Shown here piece by piece: positions 23,507-31,877 of a stretch of 64,000 bases of DNA (position 1 is its first letter; every line of letters begins with the position of its first letter). The DNA is from Candidatus Moranbacteria bacterium GW2011_GWC2_40_12 (lineage in GTDB: Bacteria; Patescibacteria; Paceibacteria; Moranbacterales; UBA11712). The stretch covers positions 1-64,000 of the forward strand of contig LBYD01000004.1 in assembly GCA_000995965.1 (NCBI GenBank). Reading direction: 5' to 3'. The translations under genes and the position numbers were made by a program. Under the pieces are notes generated by a model. The model was not told the origin of the DNA. It worked only from the letters and a program-made list of their open reading frames with translations, and did no database searches.

Positions 23507-23782
23507 ATGGTAAGGCCAAGAATTTTCCGAAAACTTCGTTTCAAGCCGAAAAGCCACTATTTCAAACCTCAAGGCATTCCACTGCGTCATTTGGAAGAAG
23601 TTTTTTTGACGAAAGAAGAAATGGAGGCAGTGAAGCTCAAAGATTTTGACGGTCTGGAACAAACCGAAGCCTCGGAAAAAATGAAAACCTCCCAAAGCAC
23701 TTTTCAGCGGATTCTTTCTTCCGCCAGAACCAAGGTTGCCAAGGCAATGGTTGAGGGGAAGGCGCTCAAAATTGAAGAATAA
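23507..23782 (+). CDS. DUF134 (UPF0251) DNA-binding protein
   Basis: 91 residues. MVRPRIFRKLRFKPK and then PLRHLEEVFLTKEEMEAVKL, DGLEQTEASEKMKTSQSTFQ and RILSSARTKVAKAM follow the DUF134 pattern with a sigma-region-4-like HTH. ATG 23507 fits the family start. The upstream ATG 23477 overlaps the probable -10 (TATAAT, 23473-23478), so it would precede the transcript. Paired with the DUF5320 gene. Confidence 0.88.
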   Translation: MVRPRIFRKLRFKPKSHYFKPQGIPLRHLEEVFLTKEEMEAVKLKDFDGLEQTEASEKMKTSQSTFQRILSSARTKVAKAMVEGKALKIEE

Positions 23783-23783
23783 T

Positions 23784-23915
23784 AAAGAGATACGGTGAAG
23801 TATAATGTATCCACCATTATCACTATAATCCTATATGCCCGCCTGCCGGCAGGCAGGGACAACCGCGAAAGTTTGCAATAAATACAAGAAAAATGCCTTT
23901 TTTAGGCGTTTTTTG
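23784..23915 (+). repeat. Cassette repeat CR12 (short, hairpin type II)
   Basis: GAGATACGGTGAAG, then hairpin ATAATG/CATTAT, a CCGCCTGCC/GGCAGG hairpin in place of box C's end, box D CAACCGCGAAAGTTTGC and the terminator GCC/GGC plus T6. The first half of box A is lost. Confidence 0.78.
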
Positions 23916-23933
23916 ATTGGTCAGAAATTTAGC

Positions 23934-23962
23934 TTGACAATGGGGTATTTTTGATATATTCT
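23934..23962 (+). promoter_or_regulatory. Probable promoter
   Basis: TTGACA near 23934, about 17 bases, then TATTCT, followed by a further AT-rich TATAAA. It lies about 100 bases before the 24063 gene. Confidence 0.6.
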
Positions 23963-24062
23963 ATAAAGTCAAAAATACAATCAAAAAAGGAGTCAATCGT
24001 GGTGAATTTAGAGGGGAAAAATCCCTGAAGTTGAAAATTACACCCCCTAGGAGGTTTTACAC

Positions 24063-24419
24063 ATGTATCAAGTTGCCGTTGTTGTTTTTACCTACTTGGC
24101 CAAAGAGAGGCCGAAGGCGTCCCCAGCCCCCGAAGACCTGTTGTATATGGATGTCCAGATCGGCCGGCGGGAAGCAACGAAGCTTCGGCTCGATGTCTAC
24201 ACCGCAGACCCTGATTTCGGTCAAATCGGCAGGTGTTGCGTGCCCCATGAGACCGAAATCAGCTTAGAATACAATGATCTCTTTTGGGGAAGTCGGGTCG
24301 ATTGCCTCGAGGCGGGCCTGGTTCCGTTCAGCTTATTTTTCAAAGAGAGCGGCAGGCTTCTCGAGGCATATATCCCGGAGAACAAGCTGCCGCAATTGAA
24401 AGAGATCTTCCACTGTTGA
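24063..24419 (+). CDS. Unrecognised protein, 118 aa
   Basis: AGGAGG stands ten bases before ATG 24063. Soluble, mixed alpha/beta (YQVAVVVFTYLAK; VDCLEAGLVPFSLFF). A few cysteines (GRCCVPHE) but no clear zinc site. It is richer in G+C than its neighbours, as judged by eye. No family recognised. Last cassette of the array. Confidence 0.68.
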   Translation: MYQVAVVVFTYLAKERPKASPAPEDLLYMDVQIGRREATKLRLDVYTADPDFGQIGRCCVPHETEISLEYNDLFWGSRVDCLEAGLVPFSLFFKESGRLLEAYIPENKLPQLKEIFHC

Positions 24420-24433
24420 TTATTCCGCCTTAA

Positions 24434-24525
24434 AGAGCCCCTTAGGTGTATCCGCATCTCTGGGGCTCAAACTTTTTCGTGGGATATTTTTGGTGTCCGC
24501 TCCGCTTGACTATGTTTCGAGTATA
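24434..24525 (+). repeat. Terminal partial repeat: terminator plus box E end
   Basis: GAGCCCC (about 24434-24440) pairs with GGGGCTC, followed by a T-rich tract, then GGGATATTTTTGGTGTCCGC and TCCGCTTGAC, the end of box E. No further copies of boxes A-E occur to the right, so this marks the end of the array. Confidence 0.78.
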
Positions 24526-24656
24526 ACCGCTCCTAAAGTTCGACTTTAGGAATCGGAAACCAAATCTCCCGAGCCCGCTCCGCTCTGCTTTGTTTTGATG
24601 GAAAAAAACGGAAAAAAGAGTTATAATAAAAATAAAGATAATTTCCGCTCAATCAA

Positions 24657-25694
24657 ATGAATCGGCATAAATCAGAACTTTATTTTTTACTAATCCTGAT
24701 TGCGGGAATTTTTCTGTTGACCTTTTTTATTTTTAAGCCGTTCATCTATACGCTTATCCTGGCGATGGTTTTTGCCGCCGTTTTTGATCCGATCCATAAA
24801 AAAATTCTCGTGTTTACGGGCGGAAAAAAGGCTTTGGCGGCTTTACTGGCCGCTGTTCTCGTACTGATCGTCTTTATCGTACCTGTTTTGTTTGTCGGCA
24901 TACAGATTTTCCAGGAAAGCTCGCAGCTTTATTCTTTTCTTACGCAAGGCGGCGGAGCCATTGACTTTTCCCGCGGCGTGGGAGACGCGGCGCGCGGACT
25001 GGAAAAATTTATTCCCGCGTCGATGCACTTTTCCGTTGATTTTAATCAATACGCAAGGCAGGGACTGGACTGGATAGTCTCGCATCTGGGTCCTCTTTTT
25101 GCGAATGTGGCGAAAATATTGGTCGGAATTTTCGTTTTTCTGGCCGCTCTTTATTATTTGTTCAAAGACGGACAAAAACTCAAAAAGGCCTTAGTCGTTT
25201 TGAGCCCCCTGCAGGATATTCACGACGAAAAAATTTTCAGCAGGCTGGAACTCGCGATCAATTCGGTAATCAGAGGGAGTCTCGCGGTAGCGCTTATCCA
25301 GGGCTTGCTGACCGCCATCGGATTCTCTATTTTCGGAGTTCCCAGCGCGGCGCTTTGGGGCAGCGTGGCGGCCATTGCCGCGCTAATTCCCGGTGTCGGA
25401 ACGGCTCTGGTGCTCGTTCCGGCCATCCTGTTTCTTTTCTTGAGCGGGGAATCTTTTTCCGCGGTAGGTCTGCTTATCTGGGGAGTGACGGCAGTGGGTC
25501 TGGTGGATAACTTCCTGGGGCCGAAACTTGTGGGAAGCGGAACTCAGCTTCATCCATTCCTTATCCTTCTTTCCATTCTGGGCGGTATCGGCTTTTTCGG
25601 TCCGCTGGGATTTTTGCTGGGGCCGCTTGTGCTGAGTCTGCTTTTTGCCCTTCTCGAGATTTATTCAACTATTCGCAAGGAACATGAAAGATAA
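24657..25694 (+). CDS. AI-2E family transporter (PF01594-type permease)
   Basis: 345 residues with about eight membrane segments and the AI-2E topology: two early spans, a central soluble region (about 85-150) and conserved loops around VFGVPSAALWGSVAAIAALI and GVGTALVL. It ends with a final helix pair (GFFGPLGFLLGPLVLSLLFA). Family members export small molecules or act as Na+/H+ antiporters; the substrate is unknown. This is the first gene past the array, with chromosome-like composition and no Shine-Dalgarno site. Confidence 0.88.
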   Translation: MNRHKSELYFLLILIAGIFLLTFFIFKPFIYTLILAMVFAAVFDPIHKKILVFTGGKKALAALLAAVLVLIVFIVPVLFVGIQIFQESSQLYSFLTQGGGAIDFSRGVGDAARGLEKFIPASMHFSVDFNQYARQGLDWIVSHLGPLFANVAKILVGIFVFLAALYYLFKDGQKLKKALVVLSPLQDIHDEKIFSRLELAINSVIRGSLAVALIQGLLTAIGFSIFGVPSAALWGSVAAIAALIPGVGTALVLVPAILFLFLSGESFSAVGLLIWGVTAVGLVDNFLGPKLVGSGTQLHPFLILLSILGGIGFFGPLGFLLGPLVLSLLFALLEIYSTIRKEHER

Positions 25695-25788
25695 CCGATT
25701 CTTCGCAAAGAATTGTTTCAAGTGATAAACTTTAATTCTGCTAAGCTCCGCTATCAAGTTTTGCGAGCTTTAGAAATCTCTGAAGTCC

Positions 25789-26541
25789 ATGAAAAAACCC
25801 GATGAAATAAAAAAAATCGTCAAAGACAAGTATGGCGAAATTGCTGCCGGCAATTCAGGATGCGGATGTGGCTGTGGCTGCGGAAATGAATCCAATGAGC
25901 AGATTGCCAAAAGCATCGGCTACTCGGAGGAAGAAATAAATTCTGTTTCTGAAGCCAACTTGGGCCTGGGATGCGGAAATCCAACCGCAATGGGGGAAAT
26001 CAAGGAAGGGGAAACAGTTTTGGATTTGGGTTCGGGAGCGGGATTTGATTGTTTTTTGGCTGCGAAGATGGTTGGCGGTTCGGGCAAAGTGATTGGAGTG
26101 GATATGACGAAAGAGATGATTGAAAAAGCCAAAGACAATGCTGAAAAATATGGATATACAAATGTTGAATTCAGGCCGGGAGAAATCGAAAAATTGCCAA
26201 TTGATGACAACTCCATTGACGTTGTGATAAGCAACTGTGTCATCAATCTTGTTCCCGATAAAACAAAAGCATTCAAAGAAATCTATCGGGTTTTGAAAAA
26301 AGGAGGAAAAATGTATATTTCTGATATTGTGCTGCTTGAAAATCTTTCCGAAAAGGAGAAAAATGACGAAGGGCTTTTGGCGGGTTGTGTCGGGGGCGCC
26401 CTTCTCAAGGACGAATATCTCAAAATTATTGAGGACACTGGATTTGAAATGAAAGGTTTGTCGGAAGACAAGGATATCAGCAAGAGACAATATCAGGGAA
26501 TTTTGCTTGAGAGTTTGAAGGTCGAGGCTCGCAAGCCATGA
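25789..26541 (+). CDS. arsM: Arsenite S-adenosylmethionine methyltransferase
   Basis: 250 residues. The class I SAM motif is VLDLGSGAGFDCF (about 78-90). Cysteines expected for As(III) binding are present in the GCGCGCGCG run near residues 24-32, in GLGCGNP, in SNCVINL and in AGCVGGA. ArsM methylates arsenite to volatile species and is usually cytosolic. No ars regulator or pump is nearby. ATG 25789 with no clear Shine-Dalgarno site. Confidence 0.9.
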   Translation: MKKPDEIKKIVKDKYGEIAAGNSGCGCGCGCGNESNEQIAKSIGYSEEEINSVSEANLGLGCGNPTAMGEIKEGETVLDLGSGAGFDCFLAAKMVGGSGKVIGVDMTKEMIEKAKDNAEKYGYTNVEFRPGEIEKLPIDDNSIDVVISNCVINLVPDKTKAFKEIYRVLKKGGKMYISDIVLLENLSEKEKNDEGLLAGCVGGALLKDEYLKIIEDTGFEMKGLSEDKDISKRQYQGILLESLKVEARKP

Positions 26542-26656
26542 ACATTTCTGAAATCGCGAGCCTTGTATTCGAAAGACTGGGACAAAGCCCGTTTTTCTTT
26601 TTGGAAATATTTGATATAATAATTTTACAATCACACAATTCCTTATCAGAGAAAAA

Positions 26657-27634
26657 ATGAAAAAACAAAAACCATCTTCCAAAGGCATCATTTATCCAAT
26701 CAAGCATCTTTTTGATCGAAAGCAAAAGCCGTTGCTTCACACAATAGAATGGATGTTCGTGCTATTGGCTTTTTTTGGGATCGGCCTCTCAGTCATGTAT
26801 CACGAACGCGTGACGATGTTTTTTGAAGAGGCAAAATTTTTTCCGCCCGGGAGCAAAGAAGCGCTGATCCAGACTCCCGAGGAGCAAAAATTATTCACCG
26901 GAGAAACGGTTGCGGAGCCGATTGACACGACTGCCTGGGATACCTATCAAAACAAATGGTATGGTTTTGAGATTCAGCATCCCGATTCATGGAAAAACAA
27001 CACGCAATACAAAACGGCGACTGAAAAAAGCGCCGTCTATGAAACTATTTATAAATACAGGAAAGACAGTGACGACGCGAGCGATACTTTTGAGGGATAC
27101 GACGTGAAAATATATCCGGTGAAAAAAATAAAAAATGTCGAAAGCACGAATGATATTCACAAAAAAGAAGGAGCGCCCGATGACACGAGCGGATGTGAAC
27201 TCTTTGAAGAAATGAATTTCGGACCGGAAGGATTTTATTTCCAAAAAGTGAGCGTGAAAGATGACAGCCCCTGCTATGAGCCGGCTTATTTCTATAGCCT
27301 TACGAAAGGGAACTATATCTATAATATTGTTCCGGCAGTCGGGGAAAGCGGTGAAAGATTTTCCGATCCGGAAAAGGAAACAAATCGAAGGTTCCCCGAA
27401 TACAAAGAGGCTGTCAATTCTTTCAAATTTATTCAAATAGTCCGTCCTCAAGCCAAAGCCAGGCCGAAAATCACCGCCAAACGGCCGGTTTCAGCGAAAG
27501 TTGTCGGCGGAAAACTGGTCTGCGCCAAAAAGAACGACAAGCCCCGAAAAAGCAAGCAGAACAAACCGGGGCATATGGACATGGAATGCTGTCTCGATCC
27601 GGACGAAATCCCAAATCCGTGGTGCACGTATTGA
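26657..27634 (+). CDS. Membrane-anchored extracellular protein, unrecognised
   Basis: 325 residues. One signal-anchor near residues 28-50 (TIEWMFVLLAFFGIGLSVMY) is followed by an exported domain with a PsbP-like stretch (YQNKWYGFEIQHPDSW, about 95-110). The Lys/Pro-rich linker (PQAKARPKITAKRP) leads to a Cys-containing C-terminal tail (MDMECCLDPDEIPNPWC). Probably a surface protein. No enzyme motif seen. Confidence 0.7.
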   Translation: MKKQKPSSKGIIYPIKHLFDRKQKPLLHTIEWMFVLLAFFGIGLSVMYHERVTMFFEEAKFFPPGSKEALIQTPEEQKLFTGETVAEPIDTTAWDTYQNKWYGFEIQHPDSWKNNTQYKTATEKSAVYETIYKYRKDSDDASDTFEGYDVKIYPVKKIKNVESTNDIHKKEGAPDDTSGCELFEEMNFGPEGFYFQKVSVKDDSPCYEPAYFYSLTKGNYIYNIVPAVGESGERFSDPEKETNRRFPEYKEAVNSFKFIQIVRPQAKARPKITAKRPVSAKVVGGKLVCAKKNDKPRKSKQNKPGHMDMECCLDPDEIPNPWCTY

Positions 27635-27688
27635 TGTAACCGCGAGACCAAGATATTGAACAAATAACGGAAATGCCAATCAGAAAAG

Positions 27689-27713
27689 AAACGCCAAAAT
27701 GGCGTTTTTTTTT
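27689..27713 (+). terminator. Rho-independent terminator
   Basis: AAACGCCA and TGGCGTTT around AAA, followed by T9. Confidence 0.9.
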
Positions 27714-27757
27714 AGCTATGCTATAATTTTAGAAAGAATAAAAGGTAAGAAAATAAT

Positions 27758-28198
27758 ATGCTTATCAAAGACATAATGACCCAGGATGTCATTACGGTTT
27801 CCAAAGAAACCCCTCTCAAAGAAGCGGCGGGGCTTCTGGCCAAATTTCGCGTTCACGGACTGCCGGTCGTCGATGGAAATAAAAAGGTCGTCGGCATTGT
27901 CACGGAAAGTGATTTTTTTACGAAAGATGCATCAAATATTTTTCTGCCGACTTTTCTTGAATTTGTCTCGCGTGGAAATCCCGGCGATTCCAATGGCGCT
28001 GATCTCTCAGAATTTGGCTCAAAGACCAAAATAGAGGATATCATGACCAGGGAATGTGTAACCATAAAAGCCGGCGAATCCATTGAACAGCTCATTCGGC
28101 ACATAAAAGAAAGGAATTTCAACTCCATGCCGGTTGTTGATGATCAAAATACTCTGGTGGGAATCGTATCAATCATGGATGTGATTAGATTATTATAA
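27758..28198 (+). CDS. Two-CBS-domain protein
   Basis: 146 residues. CBS1 (about 1-60: IMTQDVITVSKETPLKEAAG ... GLPVVDGNKKVVGIVTESDF) and CBS2 (about 90-146: IMTRECVTIKAGESIEQLI ... SMPVVDDQNTLVGIVSIMDV). CBS pairs bind adenosyl nucleotides and regulate partner proteins. No catalytic domain is attached. It is 11 bases upstream of the receiver protein and may share its transcript. Confidence 0.9.
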   Translation: MLIKDIMTQDVITVSKETPLKEAAGLLAKFRVHGLPVVDGNKKVVGIVTESDFFTKDASNIFLPTFLEFVSRGNPGDSNGADLSEFGSKTKIEDIMTRECVTIKAGESIEQLIRHIKERNFNSMPVVDDQNTLVGIVSIMDVIRLL

Positions 28199-28209
28199 AG
28201 AATAAGAAA

Positions 28210-28599
28210 ATGAACGTCCAAAAGCAAAGAAGCATTTGCCTGGTGGAAGATGACTTGATGATTCAGGAAGCATATGCGGTGAAGCTGAGGGAGAGGGGAT
28301 ATCAAGTTGTCACAGCGTCGGATGGATCCCAAGGACTCGAGGTTCTCCGGCAGAGAAAACCGGATATCGCCCTAATAGACATAAATATGCCAATCATGGA
28401 TGGCCTTGAACTTATGGGTGAAATGGCAAAAGACCCGAATTTAGCTGATATTCCGGTCATCGTCCTCACAAATTATGATGATAATAAATTGGTCAAAAAA
28501 GCCGGAAAACTCCAGAGTCGTTTCTATCTGATAAAATCGCTCTACACCCCCGCAAAGGTGGTGGATGTTGTCGAGGAAGTTTTGCACAACCGGCTCTGA
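28210..28599 (+). CDS. Stand-alone response-regulator receiver
   Basis: 129 residues, a single REC domain. Acidic pair VEDD (13-15), phosphoacceptor Asp57 (ALIDINMP), Thr in IVLTNYDD and Lys in FYLIKS. There is no output domain, so it acts through protein contacts, like CheY or Spo0F. No histidine kinase is encoded nearby. Confidence 0.9.
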   Translation: MNVQKQRSICLVEDDLMIQEAYAVKLRERGYQVVTASDGSQGLEVLRQRKPDIALIDINMPIMDGLELMGEMAKDPNLADIPVIVLTNYDDNKLVKKAGKLQSRFYLIKSLYTPAKVVDVVEEVLHNRL

Positions 28600-28684
28600 A
28601 TGGTATTTATAAAAAAATATCTCAAATAATTGTTTTCCCATCAGCCGCAAAAGCGGAAATAAACATAAAAATAAAATAAAAAAA

Positions 28685-29419
28685 ATGCAGCAGAAAAAAA
28701 ACAAACCAAAAGATATCCAAGTTCAGAAAAATAGCAACAAAATCATCTTTTGGATTCTTGGCGGGTGCTTGGCGCTATTGCTTCTCGGTGGCGTTTTTTT
28801 TGGGGGGATAGCCTATTGGAGCTACAAAAAGGTGAAGAAAGACATAAAGGAAAATCAGCGGAGATTTGAACAAGCTCAAAATCAAGCCCAAAATTCCAGT
28901 CCCAAAACAGGAGCGAGCGCCATAACGAACCAAATATCAATTCCGGAAGAGCCTGCGGCGATGGAGGAAACGTATAGGGGCGGTGTTCCTGATGACATTT
29001 ATCCTCCGGCAGTTTCCGAAAAGGCGATCGGTTTTGTGAAAAAAGCTTATGCAAAGGGCGGAAAAAATTATATTGAAATTGATTACATCCAGTGGCTTAC
29101 CGGTGATGTGGCGGAAAAGGCCATGCGTGAAGACGGCGAGTGTCCGAAGAAAGGCGAATGCATTGTTCTCAATGATTATTATATCCGCAACCAAAATCCG
29201 CTCATCCGGACTTTTGAAGTCGCATCGGATGCCGAGATCCTCGCCCATGATTTCAGCTCTTATGACGCGAATGCAAATTGGAACGAGAGCTGGACTTTCA
29301 CCCGGTTTAGCAATTATTTCAATAGGAGCGCCGACAACAGATATTGGGATTCTGTTCCCTTCCATGTCGAAATCGGAAACAACCAGATGCTCAAAATAAC
29401 GGAACAATACATTCCATAG
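28685..29419 (+). CDS. Membrane-anchored exported protein, unrecognised
   Basis: 244 residues. The Lys-rich N-terminus precedes an anchor near 20-46 (IIFWILGGCLALLLLGGVFF). A coiled segment (KKVKKDIKENQRRFEQAQ) is followed by an exported domain with a conserved-looking VLNDYYIRNQNP. Terminator at 29434. Function unknown. Confidence 0.72.
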   Translation: MQQKKNKPKDIQVQKNSNKIIFWILGGCLALLLLGGVFFGGIAYWSYKKVKKDIKENQRRFEQAQNQAQNSSPKTGASAITNQISIPEEPAAMEETYRGGVPDDIYPPAVSEKAIGFVKKAYAKGGKNYIEIDYIQWLTGDVAEKAMREDGECPKKGECIVLNDYYIRNQNPLIRTFEVASDAEILAHDFSSYDANANWNESWTFTRFSNYFNRSADNRYWDSVPFHVEIGNNQMLKITEQYIP

Positions 29420-29433
29420 CTGAAATCCGTAAA

Positions 29434-29466
29434 AACGCCCTGACAAGTGTTGGGGTGTTTTTTTGT
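29434..29466 (+). terminator. Rho-independent terminator
   Basis: AACGCCC (29434-29440) pairs with GGGTGTT (29453-29459), followed by T7. It separates the housekeeping genes from the glycan locus. Confidence 0.85.
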
Positions 29467-29512
29467 TTGCGTTGTGCTAGAATTTTTATAAAGACCGTCT
29501 AGCAAAATAAAA

Positions 29513-30805
29513 ATGCTAAATAACGCGCTGAAAAACCGATATATAAAGGATAATGCAGTAATGATGACCGGAACGGTTCTGGGAGGTTTTTTGGGCTATC
29601 TCTATCACTTTGTCGTCTCTCGCCAAATGTCCGTTGCCGAGTATGGAGAATTGCAAAGTCTCCTGTCTATTTTTTTGATTTTTGGCGTTTTTAATTCCGC
29701 AATTTCGTATTTCACAGTCAGACACACATCTGTGTTCGCGGTTCACCATGATCAAGCGGCGAATTGGGAATTTGTTGATTACCTGATTCCCAAAGTATTG
29801 AAATACGCGATGGTGTTTTTTATTTCGCTTCTGGTTTTCAGTTCGATATTTTCTTCCGCACTCCATTTTTCAAGTCCGGTCGGATTTGTGGTGATAAGTC
29901 TGGCGACATTCATTTCGACAATAACTGTCATTTATTCCGAAATATTGCGCGGCTGGAAAGAATTTTTCATAATGAGCGTCATCGGAGTTTCTATTGTCTT
30001 TGTGAAGTTATTGTCAGGTGTAATATTAACCTTCTTCTCTCATAAGACGTCAATCGTGTCCCTTTCACTGCTAATCCCGTCTTTCGCGGGCTGGTATCTG
30101 GCGAAATACTGGAGTAGAAAAAAAATCGCCATTCAGAATGCGCAGGAAATCAAGGGAGGGTGGAAAGAGAAATATTTTTCCGAAATAAATATCCGGAAAT
30201 CTGCCATAGCTATTTTCATTTATTCTCTCGCGCTTGTCTTGGTCTCCAATCTCGACATGATTCTCGTAAAATATTTTTCTTCACCCGAGCTCGCCGGATA
30301 TTACGGCGCTTTTGCTCTTCTCGGCAAAATCATCCTCTGGCTCAATCTCGCCGTCATCGGAGTTATGCTTCCGGGAGCTTGTGCTGACGGTCACTCTGGA
30401 AAAAGGCCGGACAAAAAATATCTTTTGTATTCTTATGGTCTGATGGCAACCGTCGCCGCTGGGATTATTCTGGTTTATTACATAATGCCAAGTTTTGCCA
30501 TCAAGCTTTTTTTCGGAAATAAATATGCCGTTAACACCCAAATACTTTGGATATTTGGAGTGATGTCATATTTTCTTTCGATTCTGACATTTGAAGCGAA
30601 TCTTTCCTTTGCTAAGCACAATTTCTACGTAGTATATTTTTTGGCGGGGACAGTGCTTTTGATGGTTGCGGGCGTGGCGAAATATCATGCGAGCCTTAAG
30701 GAAATAGTCATTGCCCTTTCAGTTTCATTTTTGCTTGGCTACCTGTCTGTGGCCATATTGAACTTATCCAGTGAAAAACGGAAGCTAAACGCGGAAAAGA
30801 TATGA
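29513..30805 (+). CDS. Polysaccharide flippase (Wzx-like, MOP superfamily)
   Basis: 430 residues with about 12 membrane segments. It starts with the amphipathic DNAVMMTGTVLGGFLGYLYH typical of oligosaccharide flippases, followed by SRQMSVAEYGELQSLLSIFL. It would move lipid-linked glycan units across the membrane. It opens the glycan locus and overlaps the next glycosyltransferase by four bases (ATGA). Confidence 0.88.
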   Translation: MLNNALKNRYIKDNAVMMTGTVLGGFLGYLYHFVVSRQMSVAEYGELQSLLSIFLIFGVFNSAISYFTVRHTSVFAVHHDQAANWEFVDYLIPKVLKYAMVFFISLLVFSSIFSSALHFSSPVGFVVISLATFISTITVIYSEILRGWKEFFIMSVIGVSIVFVKLLSGVILTFFSHKTSIVSLSLLIPSFAGWYLAKYWSRKKIAIQNAQEIKGGWKEKYFSEINIRKSAIAIFIYSLALVLVSNLDMILVKYFSSPELAGYYGAFALLGKIILWLNLAVIGVMLPGACADGHSGKRPDKKYLLYSYGLMATVAAGIILVYYIMPSFAIKLFFGNKYAVNTQILWIFGVMSYFLSILTFEANLSFAKHNFYVVYFLAGTVLLMVAGVAKYHASLKEIVIALSVSFLLGYLSVAILNLSSEKRKLNAEKI

Positions 30806-31779
30806 CGAAATACAGCTTCATCATCCCGGTAAAAGAAATCAACGATTATGTTCGGGATAATGTCTCGAGAATTCTCTTGTTTGAAAGAGGTGATTTTGAA
30901 ATTATAATCTATCCCGATAAAGCTACGGAAGAAACCTGGGAAAAAGCAAGGCAGATCCCGACTGGATCCGGAGGCCCTGCAATGAAAAGAAATTTTGCTA
31001 TCCGCGACGCGCGAGGCGAAATACTTATTTTTATTGATGATGATGCTTATCCCAAGGATGATTTTTTGAAAATCTTGGAAGCAGATTTCGAAGATAAGAA
31101 TATCGTCGCAGTTGGAGGACCGGCCGTTACTCCGAAAGAGAGCAAATTTTGGCAAAGAGTAAGCGGTGCGACTTTTCTGAGCTCTCTCTCGGGGGGATTT
31201 CCGGAAAGATATCGGCCTATGGGAAAAAAAATATTCGTGGCTGATTGGCCCAGCGTGAATCTTTCCATCCGAAAGAAAGAGTTTTCCGACTTGGGCGGAT
31301 TTGCGGGAGATTATTGGCCGGGTGATGATACAAGGCTGGGTCTTGATCTTCTCATGAGAAAAAATACCCGCATTTTGTATGACCCGGACCTTATCGTTTA
31401 TCACCATAGACGGGAAGGGATCGTCAAGCATATAAAGCAAATCAGCGGTTATGGGCTGCACCGGGGATTTTTCGCCAAAAAATATCCAAAAACATCCCGA
31501 AACTGGAAATATTTTATGCCAAGCTTTTTCTTGCTGTTTATTGTCTTCGGAGGAATTCTTTCTTATTTTTCAAAAATATTTTTTCAGATTTATGTCCTTG
31601 GCTGGATAGTTTATTTCGTGGCATTGCTCAACGCGTTCTATGATATCTATAAGCATGAACGGAATATTCTGGTCACTCTGGCCGCGTCATACTATATTTT
31701 TCTCACGCATATTTTTTACGGCATAAGATTCATTCAGGGGTTTGTTTTTACAATTGAGTTAAAGAGCAAACTAAGGTAG
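30802..31779 (+). CDS. Family 2 glycosyltransferase with membrane tail
   Basis: 325 residues. GT-A fold with FIDDDAY (about 76-82), the metal-binding DxD equivalent, and a WPGDD (about 172-176) catalytic-base region. Three membrane segments follow in the C-terminal third (about 235-310), so it works at the inner face of the membrane. Start codon overlaps the flippase stop. Confidence 0.9.
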   Translation: MTKYSFIIPVKEINDYVRDNVSRILLFERGDFEIIIYPDKATEETWEKARQIPTGSGGPAMKRNFAIRDARGEILIFIDDDAYPKDDFLKILEADFEDKNIVAVGGPAVTPKESKFWQRVSGATFLSSLSGGFPERYRPMGKKIFVADWPSVNLSIRKKEFSDLGGFAGDYWPGDDTRLGLDLLMRKNTRILYDPDLIVYHHRREGIVKHIKQISGYGLHRGFFAKKYPKTSRNWKYFMPSFFLLFIVFGGILSYFSKIFFQIYVLGWIVYFVALLNAFYDIYKHERNILVTLAASYYIFLTHIFYGIRFIQGFVFTIELKSKLR

Positions 31780-31869
31780 TCTCTGCGAACTACAAAAACG
31801 CTTCGCTCTACGAAAATCCGAACTACGAAAATTTTCGGATATTCGCAATTAATTCGTAGTTCGTAGAGA
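31780..31869. repeat. Long inverted repeat (CGAACTAC family)
   Basis: TCTCTGCGAACTAC (31780-31793) pairs with GTAGTTCGTAGAGA (31856-31869), with a second pair inside (TCCGAA.TACGAAAATTTTCG). Similar TTACGAATTACGAA palindromes occur at 57978 and 62944. Likely a REP-like element or bidirectional terminator. Confidence 0.75.
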
Positions 31870-31877
31870 AAAAATCT

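Noticed and set aside
4349..23915. Cassette repeats as canonical integron attC sites
   Set aside because: The conserved boxes do not fit the RYYYAAC/GTTRRRY core pair in a consistent position. The resemblance is in layout only.
4349..23915. Cassette repeats as a known riboswitch or self-splicing intron
   Set aside because: No match to GEMM, cobalamin, TPP or fluoride riboswitch cores, nor to group II domain V, in the conserved boxes.
4225..24525. Cassette repeats as a CRISPR array
   Set aside because: Units are about 130-290 bases, irregular, contain terminators and are separated by whole genes; no spacers or cas genes.
25855..26691. 278-codon antisense frame over arsM
   Set aside because: It is a shadow of arsM; composition is Phe/Ile-rich with no domain, and arsM is clear.
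28937..29446. 169-codon antisense frame
   Set aside because: Shadow of the 28685 gene, runs through its terminator.
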